Positions 19,392 to 32,242 of a DNA stretch of 39,530 nt are shown piece by piece; the first letter of the stretch is position 1; every line of letters starts with the position of its first letter. Source of the stretch: Planococcus koreensis (GTDB taxonomy: Bacteria; Bacillota; Bacilli; Bacillales_A; Planococcaceae); the NCBI RefSeq assembly GCF_004761975.1, contig NZ_RQII01000003.1, positions 1-39,530 on the forward strand. The letters run 5' to 3'. The notes below the pieces were generated by a model. The model was given only the letters and a program-made list of their open reading frames with translations, searched no databases and was not told where the DNA came from. The translations under genes and the position numbers were made by a program.

Positions 19392-20510
19392 TTGACGAAA
19401 AAGTGGAAAGTAATGACGATATTCGGCACTCGGCCGGAAGCCATCAAAATGGCTCCGCTTGTGTTGGAACTTCAGAAGCATCCTGAAACAATCGAGCCGC
19501 TAGTGGCTGTCACTGCGCAGCACCGCGAAATGCTTGACCAAGTCCTGGAAACGTTCAAAATTACGCCGGACTTCGATTTGAACATCATGAAAGACCGCCA
19601 GACGCTGAGCGGCGTGACAACCCGTGCCCTTGAAGGGTTGGATGGCATCATGAAAGAGGCCAAGCCGGATATCGTGCTTGTCCATGGCGATACCACAACG
19701 ACTTTTGTCGCCGGGCTTGCGGCATTCTATAACCAGATTGCTGTCGGCCACGTCGAGGCAGGGCTGCGCACGTTCAATAAATACTCGCCGTACCCGGAAG
19801 AGATGAACCGCCAGTTGACAGGTGTCCTAGCGGATATCCATTTCGCGCCGACTGAAAAGTCTGCCGAGAATCTGCGTTCTGAAAACAAGAAAGAAGAAAC
19901 CATATACATCACCGGCAATACAGCCATCGATGCATTGAAAACGACTGTGCGCGATGACTATAGCCATCCGATGCTGGAGAAAATCGGTAGTGACCGGATG
20001 ATTCTTCTGACAGCCCATCGGCGTGAAAACCTGGGCGAACCGATGCGCAATATGTTCCGGGCCATCAAACGCCTGACAGAAGAACACGACGATATCCAAG
20101 TCGTCTACCCGGTTCATTTGAATCCGGCAGTGCGTGAAGTGGCAAACGAAATTCTTGGAGACAACAAGCAGGTTCACTTGATTGAACCGCTTGAAGTGCT
20201 GGACTTCCATAACTTTGCAGCGCGCTCGTTCTTTATTTTGACCGATTCGGGCGGCGTCCAGGAAGAAGCACCATCACTCGGCAAGCCGGTTTTGGTGCTG
20301 CGCGATACAACGGAACGTCCGGAAGGCATCGATGCAGGAACGCTTAAGCTCGCTGGAACAAATGAAGAAGATATCTATCGCCTTGCGAAAGAATTGCTGA
20401 CAGACAAGGCAGCTTATGAACGCATGTCGCACGCATCCAATCCATACGGAGACGGAAAAGCATCGATGCGGATCGTCGAAGCTCTGCATGCATATTTCGA
20501 AAACAAGTAA
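19392..20510 (+). CDS. mnaA: UDP-N-acetylglucosamine 2-epimerase, non-hydrolysing
   Basis: The enzyme interconverts UDP-GlcNAc and UDP-ManNAc, supplying ManNAc for teichoic acid linkage units or capsule. The 372-residue protein starts with the family signature FGTRPEAIKMAP. It continues with VHGDTTTTFV, HVEAGLRTFNKYSPYPEEMNR, TAHRRENLG, and DSGGVQEEAPSLGKPVLVLR. The start is TTG 19392 with AAGGCGGG at 19377-19384, 7 nt upstream. An upp-mnaA-atp order is also found in Staphylococcus and Listeria as I recall, unlike B. subtilis. It is followed by the atp promoter region rather than a clear terminator. Confidence 0.95.
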   Translation: MTKKWKVMTIFGTRPEAIKMAPLVLELQKHPETIEPLVAVTAQHREMLDQVLETFKITPDFDLNIMKDRQTLSGVTTRALEGLDGIMKEAKPDIVLVHGDTTTTFVAGLAAFYNQIAVGHVEAGLRTFNKYSPYPEEMNRQLTGVLADIHFAPTEKSAENLRSENKKEETIYITGNTAIDALKTTVRDDYSHPMLEKIGSDRMILLTAHRRENLGEPMRNMFRAIKRLTEEHDDIQVVYPVHLNPAVREVANEILGDNKQVHLIEPLEVLDFHNFAARSFFILTDSGGVQEEAPSLGKPVLVLRDTTERPEGIDAGTLKLAGTNEEDIYRLAKELLTDKAAYERMSHASNPYGDGKASMRIVEALHAYFENK

Positions 20511-20599
20511 TATCTAAAAAAGGTTTTGGACATTTGTTTTTAAATTTGTCAACAATATGTCGGCTCTAAATCGCTTGTGATGTTTTTCACTTCATCCAA

Positions 20600-20628
20600 T
20601 TGACATGAATTTACCCCTAATGTATGCT
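20600..20628 (+). promoter_or_regulatory. atp operon promoter (sigma-A type)
   Basis: A consensus TTGACA at 20600-20605 and TATGCT at 20623-20628 are spaced by exactly 17 bp. The start would be near 20635, giving a leader of about 110 nt before atpZ. This is the strongest promoter sequence in the window, as expected for the ATP synthase operon. Confidence 0.9.
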
Positions 20629-20746
20629 TACAAAGGGTATGCATGAGAAGGTTTTCATACATAAAGATGTTGTTCTGGAAGCCTGATGCGACTGCTCTTT
20701 TTTAAGGGTTTTATGTCAAATCAAAACGAAACTCGAGGGGTTTATC

Positions 20747-20968
20747 ATGCGCCCAACAAAAAGTCCCTTACAAGCGATGGCACTTTACAGCGCCATCCTC
20801 TCACAACTTGTCGGGTCCGTGCTCATCGGTCTGTTCACAGGTATGTGGCTCGATGAACAATTCGGAACCGCCCCGCTATTTCTGATCATTTTCCTGCTTG
20901 CGGGATTAGCTCTCGGAGTATGGGCAATGCTTCAGACCGTCCGAAAATTCGAATCAGGAGACCAGTAG
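20747..20968 (+). CDS. atpZ: AtpZ/AtpI-family small membrane protein, first gene of the atp operon
   Basis: The 73-residue protein has two transmembrane helices, about residues 10-32 and 40-63, with a WLDEQFGTAP hairpin between them, typical of the ATPase_gene1/AtpZ family. In alkaliphilic Bacillus, AtpZ with AtpI has been linked to Mg2+ uptake and c-ring or rotor assembly. It is not a structural subunit of the enzyme. CGAGGGG precedes the ATG by 6 nt. atpI starts 3 nt after its stop, so the two are tightly coupled. Confidence 0.9.
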   Translation: MRPTKSPLQAMALYSAILSQLVGSVLIGLFTGMWLDEQFGTAPLFLIIFLLAGLALGVWAMLQTVRKFESGDQ

Positions 20969-20971
20969 AAA

Positions 20972-21343
20972 ATGGATGGACTTAGGGAAATTTATGAACG
21001 GCTAAAAAAGATGATGTATTTCATTCTGGCAGCTTTCGTTTTAGGCTGGGGATTGACCCCATACCAGGCGATTTTTGCAGGCCTCATCATAGGATCCCTG
21101 TTCGGCATTTATAATATGTGGATTTTGGTTCGCCGGATGGAAAAATTCGACCGGGCGGTGGCAGAAGGCTCGAAGGTTCGTTCGCTTGGAACGGCATTAC
21201 GGTTTGCATCAGGTGTTGCCGCTGTTGCGATAGCTATTCTTTTCGCAGAGCATATACATTTGGTCAGTACAGTAATTGGATTGATGGTCCCGTATGTTCT
21301 GTTATTGGCAGAACGGATCATCTATCACGTGAAACACCATTAA
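20972..21343 (+). CDS. atpI: ATP synthase protein I
   Basis: The 123-residue membrane protein of the ATP-synt_I family has four hydrophobic segments (about 14-30, 32-52, 76-91, 95-113). AtpI assists assembly of the c-ring and is encoded at the head of most bacterial atp operons. LRRMEKFDRAV-type basic residues (VRRMEKF) lie in the cytoplasmic loop. It begins 3 nt after atpZ and is followed by atpB after 27 nt with a good AGAGAGGTGA site. Confidence 0.92.
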   Translation: MDGLREIYERLKKMMYFILAAFVLGWGLTPYQAIFAGLIIGSLFGIYNMWILVRRMEKFDRAVAEGSKVRSLGTALRFASGVAAVAIAILFAEHIHLVSTVIGLMVPYVLLLAERIIYHVKHH

Positions 21344-21352
21344 GAAAAGTGA

Positions 21353-22081
<729 letters not shown>

Positions 22082-22127
22082 GTATAAAACGCTCCTAACA
22101 GAGCAAACAAAAAAACAACTATCCTGA

Positions 22128-22367
<240 letters not shown>

Positions 22368-22374
22368 TATTAAC

Positions 22375-22442
22375 GAAAAGCGGAAGCGCCCGTGTAGATT
22401 CGGTCGGCTTATGACCCTAGAATCTGGGCGCTGCAGCTGGAC
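22375..22442 (+). repeat. Hairpin repeat element, internally deleted copy (A), in the atpE-atpF gap
   Basis: It starts GAAAAGCGG and ends CTGGAC but is only 68 bp. GCGCCC pairs with GGGCGC, AGATTC with GAATCT, and GGTC with GACC at the tip. It corresponds to the outer parts of copy D with the central ~50 bp missing. Relative to D (GCGACC/GGTCGC), both arms changed together, so pairing is preserved. Confidence 0.85.
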
Positions 22443-22445
22443 ATT

Positions 22446-22561
22446 GAAAAGCGGAATCGGCCGTTCAGCTCCGGCAGACTTAAGATGAACTTCCGAAGCG
22501 GCGTTTTTTGCCGCACAGGAAGGGCAGCTTAAGACCGAGGAGTTGGCCGCTGCAGCTGGAC
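22446..22561 (+). repeat. Hairpin repeat element, full copy (B), in the atpE-atpF gap
   Basis: This 116-bp copy starts GAAAAGCGG and ends CTGGAC. Paired arms include CGGCC/GGCCG, CTCC/GGAG, CTTCC/GGAAG and a central GCGGC/GCCGC helix with a T-rich loop. Its 3' arm (22511-22552) is identical over 42 nt to that of copy E at 28391-28432. Confidence 0.85.
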
Positions 22562-22564
22562 AAC

Positions 22565-22651
22565 GAAAAGCGGAAACGCCATTTATGGCGTTTGTGCTCT
22601 AGTCAATATCAAGCAGAATGGCGGGAATGCTTCGGCATGTTTTTCGCCATT
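22565..22651 (+). repeat. Truncated or diverged hairpin element (C) in the atpE-atpF gap
   Basis: It begins GAAAAGCGGAAACGCC like copies A and B but has no CTGGAC end. It holds two hairpins. AAACGCCAT/ATGGCGTTT is at 22574-22593. AATGGCG/CGCCATT (22617-22623 with 22645-22651) encloses ATGC-TTCG-GCAT, a stable tetraloop type. From 22652 to the atpF ribosome binding site I see no clear structure. Confidence 0.6.
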
Positions 22652-22758
22652 TATGTTTGTATGACACCATTTGATCTTGAAACAACATCTTTGAAATCAA
22701 TAGATCTTACTAAATAGAAGAATCCGGATTTTAGGCTCTTGAAGGGAGTGAAACAATC

Positions 22759-23289
22759 GTGTTTTTTGATCACCTTGTACTTGGTGCAACTGATGGACAT
22801 GCAGAATTTTTGAATGGTGGAGACATCATCGCAACACTTGTCGTCTTTCTAGTATTGCTGTTCTTGCTGAAAAAATTCGCTTGGGGTCCTTTGATGGGCA
22901 TCATGCAGCAGCGGGAAGATTTGATCGCCAGCGAAATCGAAACGGCTGAAAACAGCCGCCAAGAATCCGCTAAATTGCTTGAAGAACAACGCAGCTTATT
23001 AAAAGAAGCGCGTGTTCAAGCGCAAGAGATCGTAGAAAATGCTAAAAAGCAAGGCGAAGTTTCGCGTCAGGATATTATCACGACTGCGCGTGCTGAATCT
23101 GTCCGCATGAAAGAGTCTGCAGTTCAAGAAATTGCAAACGAAAAAGATAAAGCGATGGCAGCAGTACGTGAAGAAGTTGTGGCATTGTCATTGCTTGCAG
23201 CATCTAAAGTTCTCAACAAAGAAATTTCTGAAGAAGACAACCGCCAATTGATTAACGAAACGATTGCGAAGGCAGGCGAAGTGCAATGA
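22759..23289 (+). CDS. atpF: ATP synthase F0 subunit b
   Basis: Subunit b is the peripheral stalk that holds F1 against rotation. The 176-residue protein has one N-terminal membrane helix (about residues 22-40), then a long charged coiled coil rich in Glu, Lys and Ala that ends near the C-terminus. The GTG at 22759 is preceded by AAGGGAGTGA. It overlaps atpH by 4 nt (ATGA). The hairpin cluster directly upstream means its mRNA segment may be separated from atpE by processing or partial termination. Confidence 0.95.
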   Translation: MFFDHLVLGATDGHAEFLNGGDIIATLVVFLVLLFLLKKFAWGPLMGIMQQREDLIASEIETAENSRQESAKLLEEQRSLLKEARVQAQEIVENAKKQGEVSRQDIITTARAESVRMKESAVQEIANEKDKAMAAVREEVVALSLLAASKVLNKEISEEDNRQLINETIAKAGEVQ

Positions 23290-23816
23290 GCCAAGCTTCA
23301 GAACGCTACGCACTAGCATTGTTCGAAATCGCTAAAAAACACGGCGCTTCAGTGGAAGTGGAACTGGATCTTCGCGAAGTGCAAAAAGCTTTCGTGGCAA
23401 ATCCAGAACTATTGGAACTATTGAGTTCTCCGAAACTGGAAGCAACTGAAAAGAAAAACGTTATTTCAAATCTTTTCGGACAGGCGAATGTATATGTTCT
23501 AAACACATTGCAATTGCTTTCTGACCGTAAACGCTTAAATGAAATTTCTCCAATCGTCGACGAATATATCCGTCTGGATAACGCAGACAACGGAATTGAA
23601 GACGCGAAAGTCTACTCGGTCAGCCCATTGACTGACGAGCAGCGCGCATCCATCTCTTCTGTATTTGCGAAAAAAATCGGCAAAGAAGCATTGCGAATTG
23701 AAAACATCATTGACCCGTCCCTAATCGGCGGGCTGCGTCTTCAAATCGGAAACCGCATTTTCGACAGCTCAGTCAGCGCGAAACTAGAGCGCCTGCAGCG
23801 TCAATTGATCGGTTAA
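23286..23816 (+). CDS. atpH: ATP synthase F1 subunit delta
   Basis: The delta subunit joins the b stalk to the top of the F1 hexamer. The 176-residue protein has the N-terminal helical domain (RYALALFEIAK) and the C-terminal signature DPSLIGGLRLQIGNRIFDSS. It starts within the last codons of atpF (ATGA overlap) and lies 28 nt before atpA. Confidence 0.96.
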   Translation: MSQASERYALALFEIAKKHGASVEVELDLREVQKAFVANPELLELLSSPKLEATEKKNVISNLFGQANVYVLNTLQLLSDRKRLNEISPIVDEYIRLDNADNGIEDAKVYSVSPLTDEQRASISSVFAKKIGKEALRIENIIDPSLIGGLRLQIGNRIFDSSVSAKLERLQRQLIG

Positions 23817-23829
23817 TCTAAGAAATTAA

Positions 23830-25353
<1,524 letters not shown>

Positions 25354-25388
25354 TTTCGACGAGTACGGATACGAACAAAAAATAATAA

Positions 25389-28198
<2,810 letters not shown>

Positions 28199-28199
28199 A

Positions 28200-28318
28200 G
28201 AAAAGCGTAAGCGACCGTATAGATTCGACGGGCATAAGACGCACTGGCGAAGCGGCATGTTTTCAGCCGCACAGCCAGAGTGGCTTATGACCCTAGAATC
28301 TGGTCGCTGAAGCTGGAC
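28200..28318 (+). repeat. Hairpin repeat element, complete copy (D), after atpC
   Basis: This 119-bp copy folds on itself almost completely: GCGACC/GGTCGC, AGATTC/GAATCT, CATAAG/CTTATG, CTGGC/GCCAG-type and GCGGC/GCCGC, tip loop ATGTTTTCA. It begins 1 nt after the atpC stop. Confidence 0.9.
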
Positions 28319-28323
28319 AAAAA

Positions 28324-28441
28324 GAAAAGCGTAAGCGACCGTATAGATTCGACGGGCATAAGACGCACTGGCGAAGCGGCATGTTTTCAGCCGCACAGGA
28401 AGGGCAGCTTAAGACCGAGGAGTTGGCCGCTGAAACTGGAC
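28324..28441 (+). repeat. Hairpin repeat element, hybrid copy (E), after atpC
   Basis: The first 75 nt (28324-28398) are identical to those of D (28200-28274). The rest instead matches the 3' arm of copy B, identical over 42 nt (28391-28432 with 22511-22552). As a result the arms no longer pair fully: AGATTC now faces GAGGAG. Five As separate it from D. Confidence 0.9.
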
Positions 28442-28451
28442 GATAAGAATG

Positions 28452-28490
28452 AGTGGACAAAAGGGTTTTTGACTTTTGTCCGCTTTTTTT
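28452..28490 (+). terminator. Terminator of the atp operon
   Basis: Positions 28452-28463 pair with 28473-28484 over 12 bp (one G-U pair) with a 9-nt loop, followed by a run of seven Ts. It lies downstream of hairpin elements D and E. Confidence 0.93.
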
Positions 28491-28527
28491 ATTAGCAACT
28501 TATATTCGTGCAAAGGGGGAGAATATA

Positions 28528-28761
28528 ATGGAGACCATGATTGGCCAACAGGCGTTGATTTCTATATTCAGCCATATCTTTTTTACAGGCGTAGCATTTT
28601 TCGCTATGCGGGCAGTGATGTTTGAAAAATGGATTCGCAAGGAACACGTACTGCAAGCGCAAATTCTGTATATCTTTTTAAGTATCTCAATCGGGTTAGC
28701 CGTCTCAACTTTCTTTTTGAATATCTCAGTATGGTCAAGGCAATTGCCCTATCTTTTCTAA
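28528..28761 (+). CDS. DUF1146 family small membrane protein (YwzB-like)
   Basis: The 77-residue protein has two membrane helices (about residues 10-28 and 46-66) with a charged MFEKWIRKEHVLQ linker, and ends SVWSRQLPYLF. Length, topology and position between atpC and murA fit the YwzB/DUF1146 family; no function is established. AAAGGGGGAGA at 28512-28522 supports ATG 28528; the frame is open back to 28453 through the atp terminator, which is not coding. Confidence 0.8.
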   Translation: METMIGQQALISIFSHIFFTGVAFFAMRAVMFEKWIRKEHVLQAQILYIFLSISIGLAVSTFFLNISVWSRQLPYLF

Positions 28762-28984
28762 GTTTGCTTTGCTGCACATGGACATATGTTCTCATGGCAG
28801 TGAAGCGCTTTTTTTATTTCCCGGGAAATAAAATAGGGATTTAGGTTTAGTTTAGAATTATAAGGGAAAAATACCATTGTCATGAAAGCGTAAAGAATTT
28901 TATAGAGACGGACAGAAAATTTGTCAGTCCTGCGAAAATTATAGCCATAAAACATAATTGTTATTAAAAACTTTCCATAGATAC
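28762..28984. other. Non-coding stretch before the second murA
   Basis: Of the 343 bp between the DUF1146 gene and murA, this AT-rich part holds a 22-bp perfect palindrome (28812-28833) and a CcpA-site-like ATGAAAGCG segment near 28881 that I do not trust. I see no ORF or RNA gene in it. Confidence 0.5.
28812..28833. repeat. 22-bp perfect palindrome
   Basis: The sequence TTTTATTTCCC is followed immediately by its exact reverse complement, with no loop. This geometry fits a dimeric DNA-binding protein site better than an RNA hairpin, though AAGCGCTTTTTTT just upstream complicates the reading. Confidence 0.6.
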
Positions 28985-29013
28985 TTGTTATTTTAGTAAA
29001 ATACAGGTATTAT
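28985..29013 (+). promoter_or_regulatory. murA (murAA) promoter
   Basis: TTGTTA (28985-28990) and TATTAT (29008-29013) are spaced by 17 bp. The predicted start near 29020 leaves a leader of about 85 nt, which includes GTACA-GAT-TGTAC, a short inverted repeat. Confidence 0.7.
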
Positions 29014-29104
29014 GAAAAAGGTTTTGTTTCTAAATTATGACATAGGACTTTAACGTACAGATTGTACATATAGATAAATCACATTATAGATGGAGGGCAT
29101 ATCA

Positions 29105-30403
29105 GTGGATCAGATTATTGTAAAAGGCGGCCAACAACTTAAAGGGAAAGTACGTGTCGAAGGGGCGAAGAATGCAGTTTTGCCAGTATTGGCAGGATCT
29201 TTGCTAGCTTCAAATGGCAAAAGCGTTATTAAAGAAGTTCCAAACTTGGCGGATGTCTACACGATTCAAGAAGTTTTGAAAAGTTTAAACGCGGCTGTTG
29301 AATACTTCCCGGAAAAAAATGAAATGGTGATTGATGCATCAAACACCTTATCAAGCGAAGCGCAATTCGAATACGTTCGTAAAATGCGCGCTTCAATTTT
29401 GGTTATGGGACCGTTGCTTGCACGTAATGGATTCGCTCGAGTTGCTCTTCCAGGCGGCTGTGCAATCGGATCACGTCCGATTGAATTGCATTTAAAAGGC
29501 TTTGAAGCGATGGGCGCACAAATCACTTTCGGCAATGGCTTCGTGGAAGCGACTGTTAACGGCCGTCTGCGCGGCGCTAAAATCTATCTGGATTTCCCAA
29601 GCGTCGGTGCAACTGAAAACATCATGACCGCAGCAGCATTGGCTGACGGCATCACAATTATCGAAAACGCGGCTAAAGAACCAGAAATCGTTGATTTGGC
29701 AAATTACATCAACGAAATGGGCGGAAAAGTCGTGGGTGCTGGTACAGATACATTGCGCATCGAAGGCGTGGAAGTATTGAACGGCACTGAGCATTACATT
29801 ATTCCTGACCGTGTAGAAGCTGGCACGTTCATGGTGGCTGCCGCTATCACAGAAGGCGACGTCATTATTGAAAATGCAGTTCCTGAACACATGGCGGCCT
29901 TAATCTCCAAATTGGAGGAAATGGGCGTTGATGTAATAGAAGAAGAAGAAGGTTTGCGCATCCGCTCAAATCGTCCGCTTCGTTCAATCGATATTAAGAC
30001 AATGCCTCACCCGGGATTCCCGACAGACATGCAGTCTCAGATGATGTCATTGATGTTGACTGCTCAGGGCAGCGGCATCTTGACAGAGACCGTTTTCGAA
30101 AACCGCTTTATGCACGTTGAAGAATTCCGCCGCATGAACGCGTCTGTTAAAATTGAAGGGCGTTCAGTGATCATGGAAGGGCCTTCTAAGCTTCAAGGAG
30201 CAGAAGTGTCTGCAACTGACTTAAGAGCAGCAGCAGCGCTTATATTGGCAGGATTGGCTGCTGAGGGCATCACTCGCGTTAACGAATTGTATCATTTGGA
30301 TCGCGGCTACGTGAATTTCCATAAAAAATTAGCTGCTTTAGGTGCTGACATCGAACGAGTTACGACTGTGGAAACAGAAGTAAAAGAAGAGCAAATGGCC
30401 TAA
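29105..30403 (+). CDS. murAA: UDP-N-acetylglucosamine 1-carboxyvinyltransferase, MurAA paralogue
   Basis: This is the second enolpyruvyl transferase for UDP-GlcNAc in the window, 432 residues. Active-site Cys119 is in [21 protein letters not shown] and [15 protein letters not shown] match B. subtilis MurAA, the essential paralogue. GTG 29105 (MDQIIVKGG) is chosen because GGAGGG at 29092-29097 lies 7 nt upstream; the ATG at 29090 overlaps that site. It is preceded by its own promoter and closed by a terminator. In B. subtilis spoIID follows murAA; here mbl follows. Confidence 0.96.
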   Translation: MDQIIVKGGQQLKGKVRVEGAKNAVLPVLAGSLLASNGKSVIKEVPNLADVYTIQEVLKSLNAAVEYFPEKNEMVIDASNTLSSEAQFEYVRKMRASILVMGPLLARNGFARVALPGGCAIGSRPIELHLKGFEAMGAQITFGNGFVEATVNGRLRGAKIYLDFPSVGATENIMTAAALADGITIIENAAKEPEIVDLANYINEMGGKVVGAGTDTLRIEGVEVLNGTEHYIIPDRVEAGTFMVAAAITEGDVIIENAVPEHMAALISKLEEMGVDVIEEEEGLRIRSNRPLRSIDIKTMPHPGFPTDMQSQMMSLMLTAQGSGILTETVFENRFMHVEEFRRMNASVKIEGRSVIMEGPSKLQGAEVSATDLRAAAALILAGLAAEGITRVNELYHLDRGYVNFHKKLAALGADIERVTTVETEVKEEQMA

Positions 30404-30420
30404 TATCATTTATATTTCAA

Positions 30421-30450
30421 GTCTGCCGGTTATTTGCCGGCAGGCTTTTT
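30421..30450 (+). terminator. Intrinsic terminator after murAA
   Basis: GTCTGCCGG (30421-30429) pairs with CCGGCAGGC (30437-30445), with one G-T pair and a 7-nt loop, followed by TTTTT. Confidence 0.92.
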
Positions 30451-30673
30451 ATATGCCATAAAGCTTTTTTCAACTGACGCAAAATATTATGCCAATAAAC
30501 TAAAAGCATCAGCAGATGAATTGAGAAATGAGAACAACTCCTCTCAAAAGAGGACTATATTCCTTGGAAATTCTTTTTCTTTTATCTCTTACCTATGATA
30601 AAATGTTCAGTTAGGAGAGTCTTTTTCAGGCTCAATAATTGCTGTGCTAGATTTGGAAGGGGAAACGGTTTAA

Positions 30674-31669
30674 ATGTTTTCAAAAGATATAGGAATAGAC
30701 CTTGGGACGGCTAACGTCCTGATCCATGTGAAAGGCAAAGGCATCGTCTTAAATGAGCCATCAGTTGTAGCTCTGGACCGCAAAACAAATCAAGTGATTG
30801 CAGTAGGGGAAGCGGCACGCAAAATGATCGGCCGCACACCTGAACACATCGTCGCTGTACGTCCATTGAAAGATGGCGTTATTGCGGACTTCGATGTCAC
30901 AGAAATCATGCTGAAATATTTTCTTAACCGCTTGAAGGTAAAAGGCTTTATGACGAAGCCGAGAATCTTGATCTGCTGTCCGACTAACGTAACAAGTGTC
31001 GAGCAAAAAGCGATCCGGGAAGCTGCCGAAAAATCAGGCGGCAAAAAAGTCTATCTGGAAGAAGAACCGAAAGTCGCGGCGATTGGCGCGGGCATGAACA
31101 TTTACCAGCCAAGCGGCAATATGGTCATCGATATCGGCGGCGGCACAACAGATGTAGCCGTGCTCTCGATGGGCGACATCGTCACGAGCGAATCGATCAA
31201 AGTTGCGGGAGATGTATTCGATAACGATATTCTTCAATACATTAAACGCGAATACAAATTATTGATTGGTGAACGCACTTCGGAAAATATAAAGCTTCAG
31301 ATTGGTTCGGTTCTAGCAGGCAACCGCAAAGAGGAAATGGAAGTGCGCGGGCGCGATATGGTAACAGGGTTGCCGCGCGTCATTACAATCCATTCTTCTG
31401 AAATAGAAGGGGCGCTAAAAGATTCGATTGCCATGATTGTTGCAGCAGCAAGAAATGTGCTGGAGAAAACACCGCCGGAACTGTCTGCAGACATCATTGA
31501 CCGCGGCATTATTTTGACAGGCGGCGGTGCGATGCTGCATGGCATGGAGAAATTATTGGCTGAAGAGTTGAAAGTGCCTGTAACTGTATCGGAAACCCCA
31601 ATGGATTGCGTGGCATTAGGTACCGGCATTATGCTGGACAATATGGGCCGGTTGTCGAAACGCCGTTAA
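30674..31669 (+). CDS. mbl: MreB-family actin homologue Mbl
   Basis: Mbl forms membrane-associated filaments that direct lateral wall synthesis and rod shape. The 331-residue protein has the phosphate-1 motif DLGTANVLIHV, EEPKVAAIGAG, phosphate-2 DIGGGTTDVAVLSMGD and the adenosine motif ILTGGGAMLHG. Sequence KGKGIVLNEPSVVALD and the ICCPTN stretch match Mbl better than MreB. GGAAGGGGAA precedes the ATG. The 270-bp upstream gap has a small TCCTCT/AGAGGA hairpin and a TATGATAAAAT -10-like segment but no clear -35 box. spoIIID, normally just upstream in Bacillus, is absent. Confidence 0.94.
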   Translation: MFSKDIGIDLGTANVLIHVKGKGIVLNEPSVVALDRKTNQVIAVGEAARKMIGRTPEHIVAVRPLKDGVIADFDVTEIMLKYFLNRLKVKGFMTKPRILICCPTNVTSVEQKAIREAAEKSGGKKVYLEEEPKVAAIGAGMNIYQPSGNMVIDIGGGTTDVAVLSMGDIVTSESIKVAGDVFDNDILQYIKREYKLLIGERTSENIKLQIGSVLAGNRKEEMEVRGRDMVTGLPRVITIHSSEIEGALKDSIAMIVAAARNVLEKTPPELSADIIDRGIILTGGGAMLHGMEKLLAEELKVPVTVSETPMDCVALGTGIMLDNMGRLSKRR

Positions 31670-31741
31670 GTGGATTGCTGGAAGCTAGGCTGTATGCAGG
31701 GTTTATGACGAATGGCATATGGCAAATCCACATATTTTTAG

Positions 31742-31747
31742 TATAAT
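31742..31747 (+). promoter_or_regulatory. Candidate -10 box TATAAT upstream of the EpuA-like gene
   Basis: A perfect TATAAT lies in the 186-bp gap after mbl, about 110 bp before the next start. The -35 region is weak (TGGCAA at about 18 bp). Confidence 0.4.
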
Positions 31748-31855
31748 GACAACTAATGCAGATGCGCGTGGAAAATATACATAACAGTAGAATTTCGGCG
31801 ACAAACAGCCCAAGCTTAACGGGCGTATGCATCAATGGAAAGGTTGACTGAATGA

Positions 31856-32137
31856 ATGGCTGAAACAAATAAGAAAATTCCTCTTCATAAAGAAACTAGA
31901 AAAGCTCCGGAACGAGATGCAGCTGTGGCCAAAAAGGAAGCGAAAAAGACTCGGTGGGTGCAAATTCGCATGTTTCCAATTTGGCTCCGCATCATTATCG
32001 TATTGGTGCTAATCGTTATTGCCGCTGCGCTGGGATCAATGATCGGTTATGGCGTTATCGGAGACGGCAACGCGAAAGATGCACTGAAATGGGAAACGTG
32101 GCAGCATATTATCGATATCATGAGCGGGAAGAAATAA
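31856..32137 (+). CDS. EpuA-family small membrane protein (often annotated RNA polymerase subunit beta)
   Basis: The 93-residue protein has a basic, lysine-rich cytoplasmic N-terminus (about 45 residues), one membrane helix (about 46-68) and a C-terminal signature MIGYGVIGDGNAKDALKWETWQ, HIIDI. This matches the EpuA family (PF11772). Databases often label it DNA-directed RNA polymerase subunit beta, but nothing here resembles RNA polymerase and I would not repeat that name. It is encoded where flhO-flhP usually lies in Bacillus, between mbl and fabZ. Confidence 0.8.
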   Translation: MAETNKKIPLHKETRKAPERDAAVAKKEAKKTRWVQIRMFPIWLRIIIVLVLIVIAAALGSMIGYGVIGDGNAKDALKWETWQHIIDIMSGKK

Positions 32138-32242
32138 TTTCCGCTCTTGTTTTTTAGCCGCAAGGATAAGTTGAAAGCTGCGGGCGATGAACTTATGCTC
32201 AAGCCGATTTCAACTGCAAAAGAATTCAAAGGGGTTGGAACC

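Noticed and set aside
28881-28895. CcpA cre site (ATGAAAGCGTAAAGA)
   Set aside because: One or two mismatches to the consensus depending on the version used, about 90 bp upstream of the murAA promoter, in AT-rich sequence. Not specific enough.
31856-32137. RNA polymerase beta subunit fragment
   Set aside because: This common database label is misleading. The protein is a 93-residue single-helix membrane protein of the EpuA type, with no RNA polymerase similarity.
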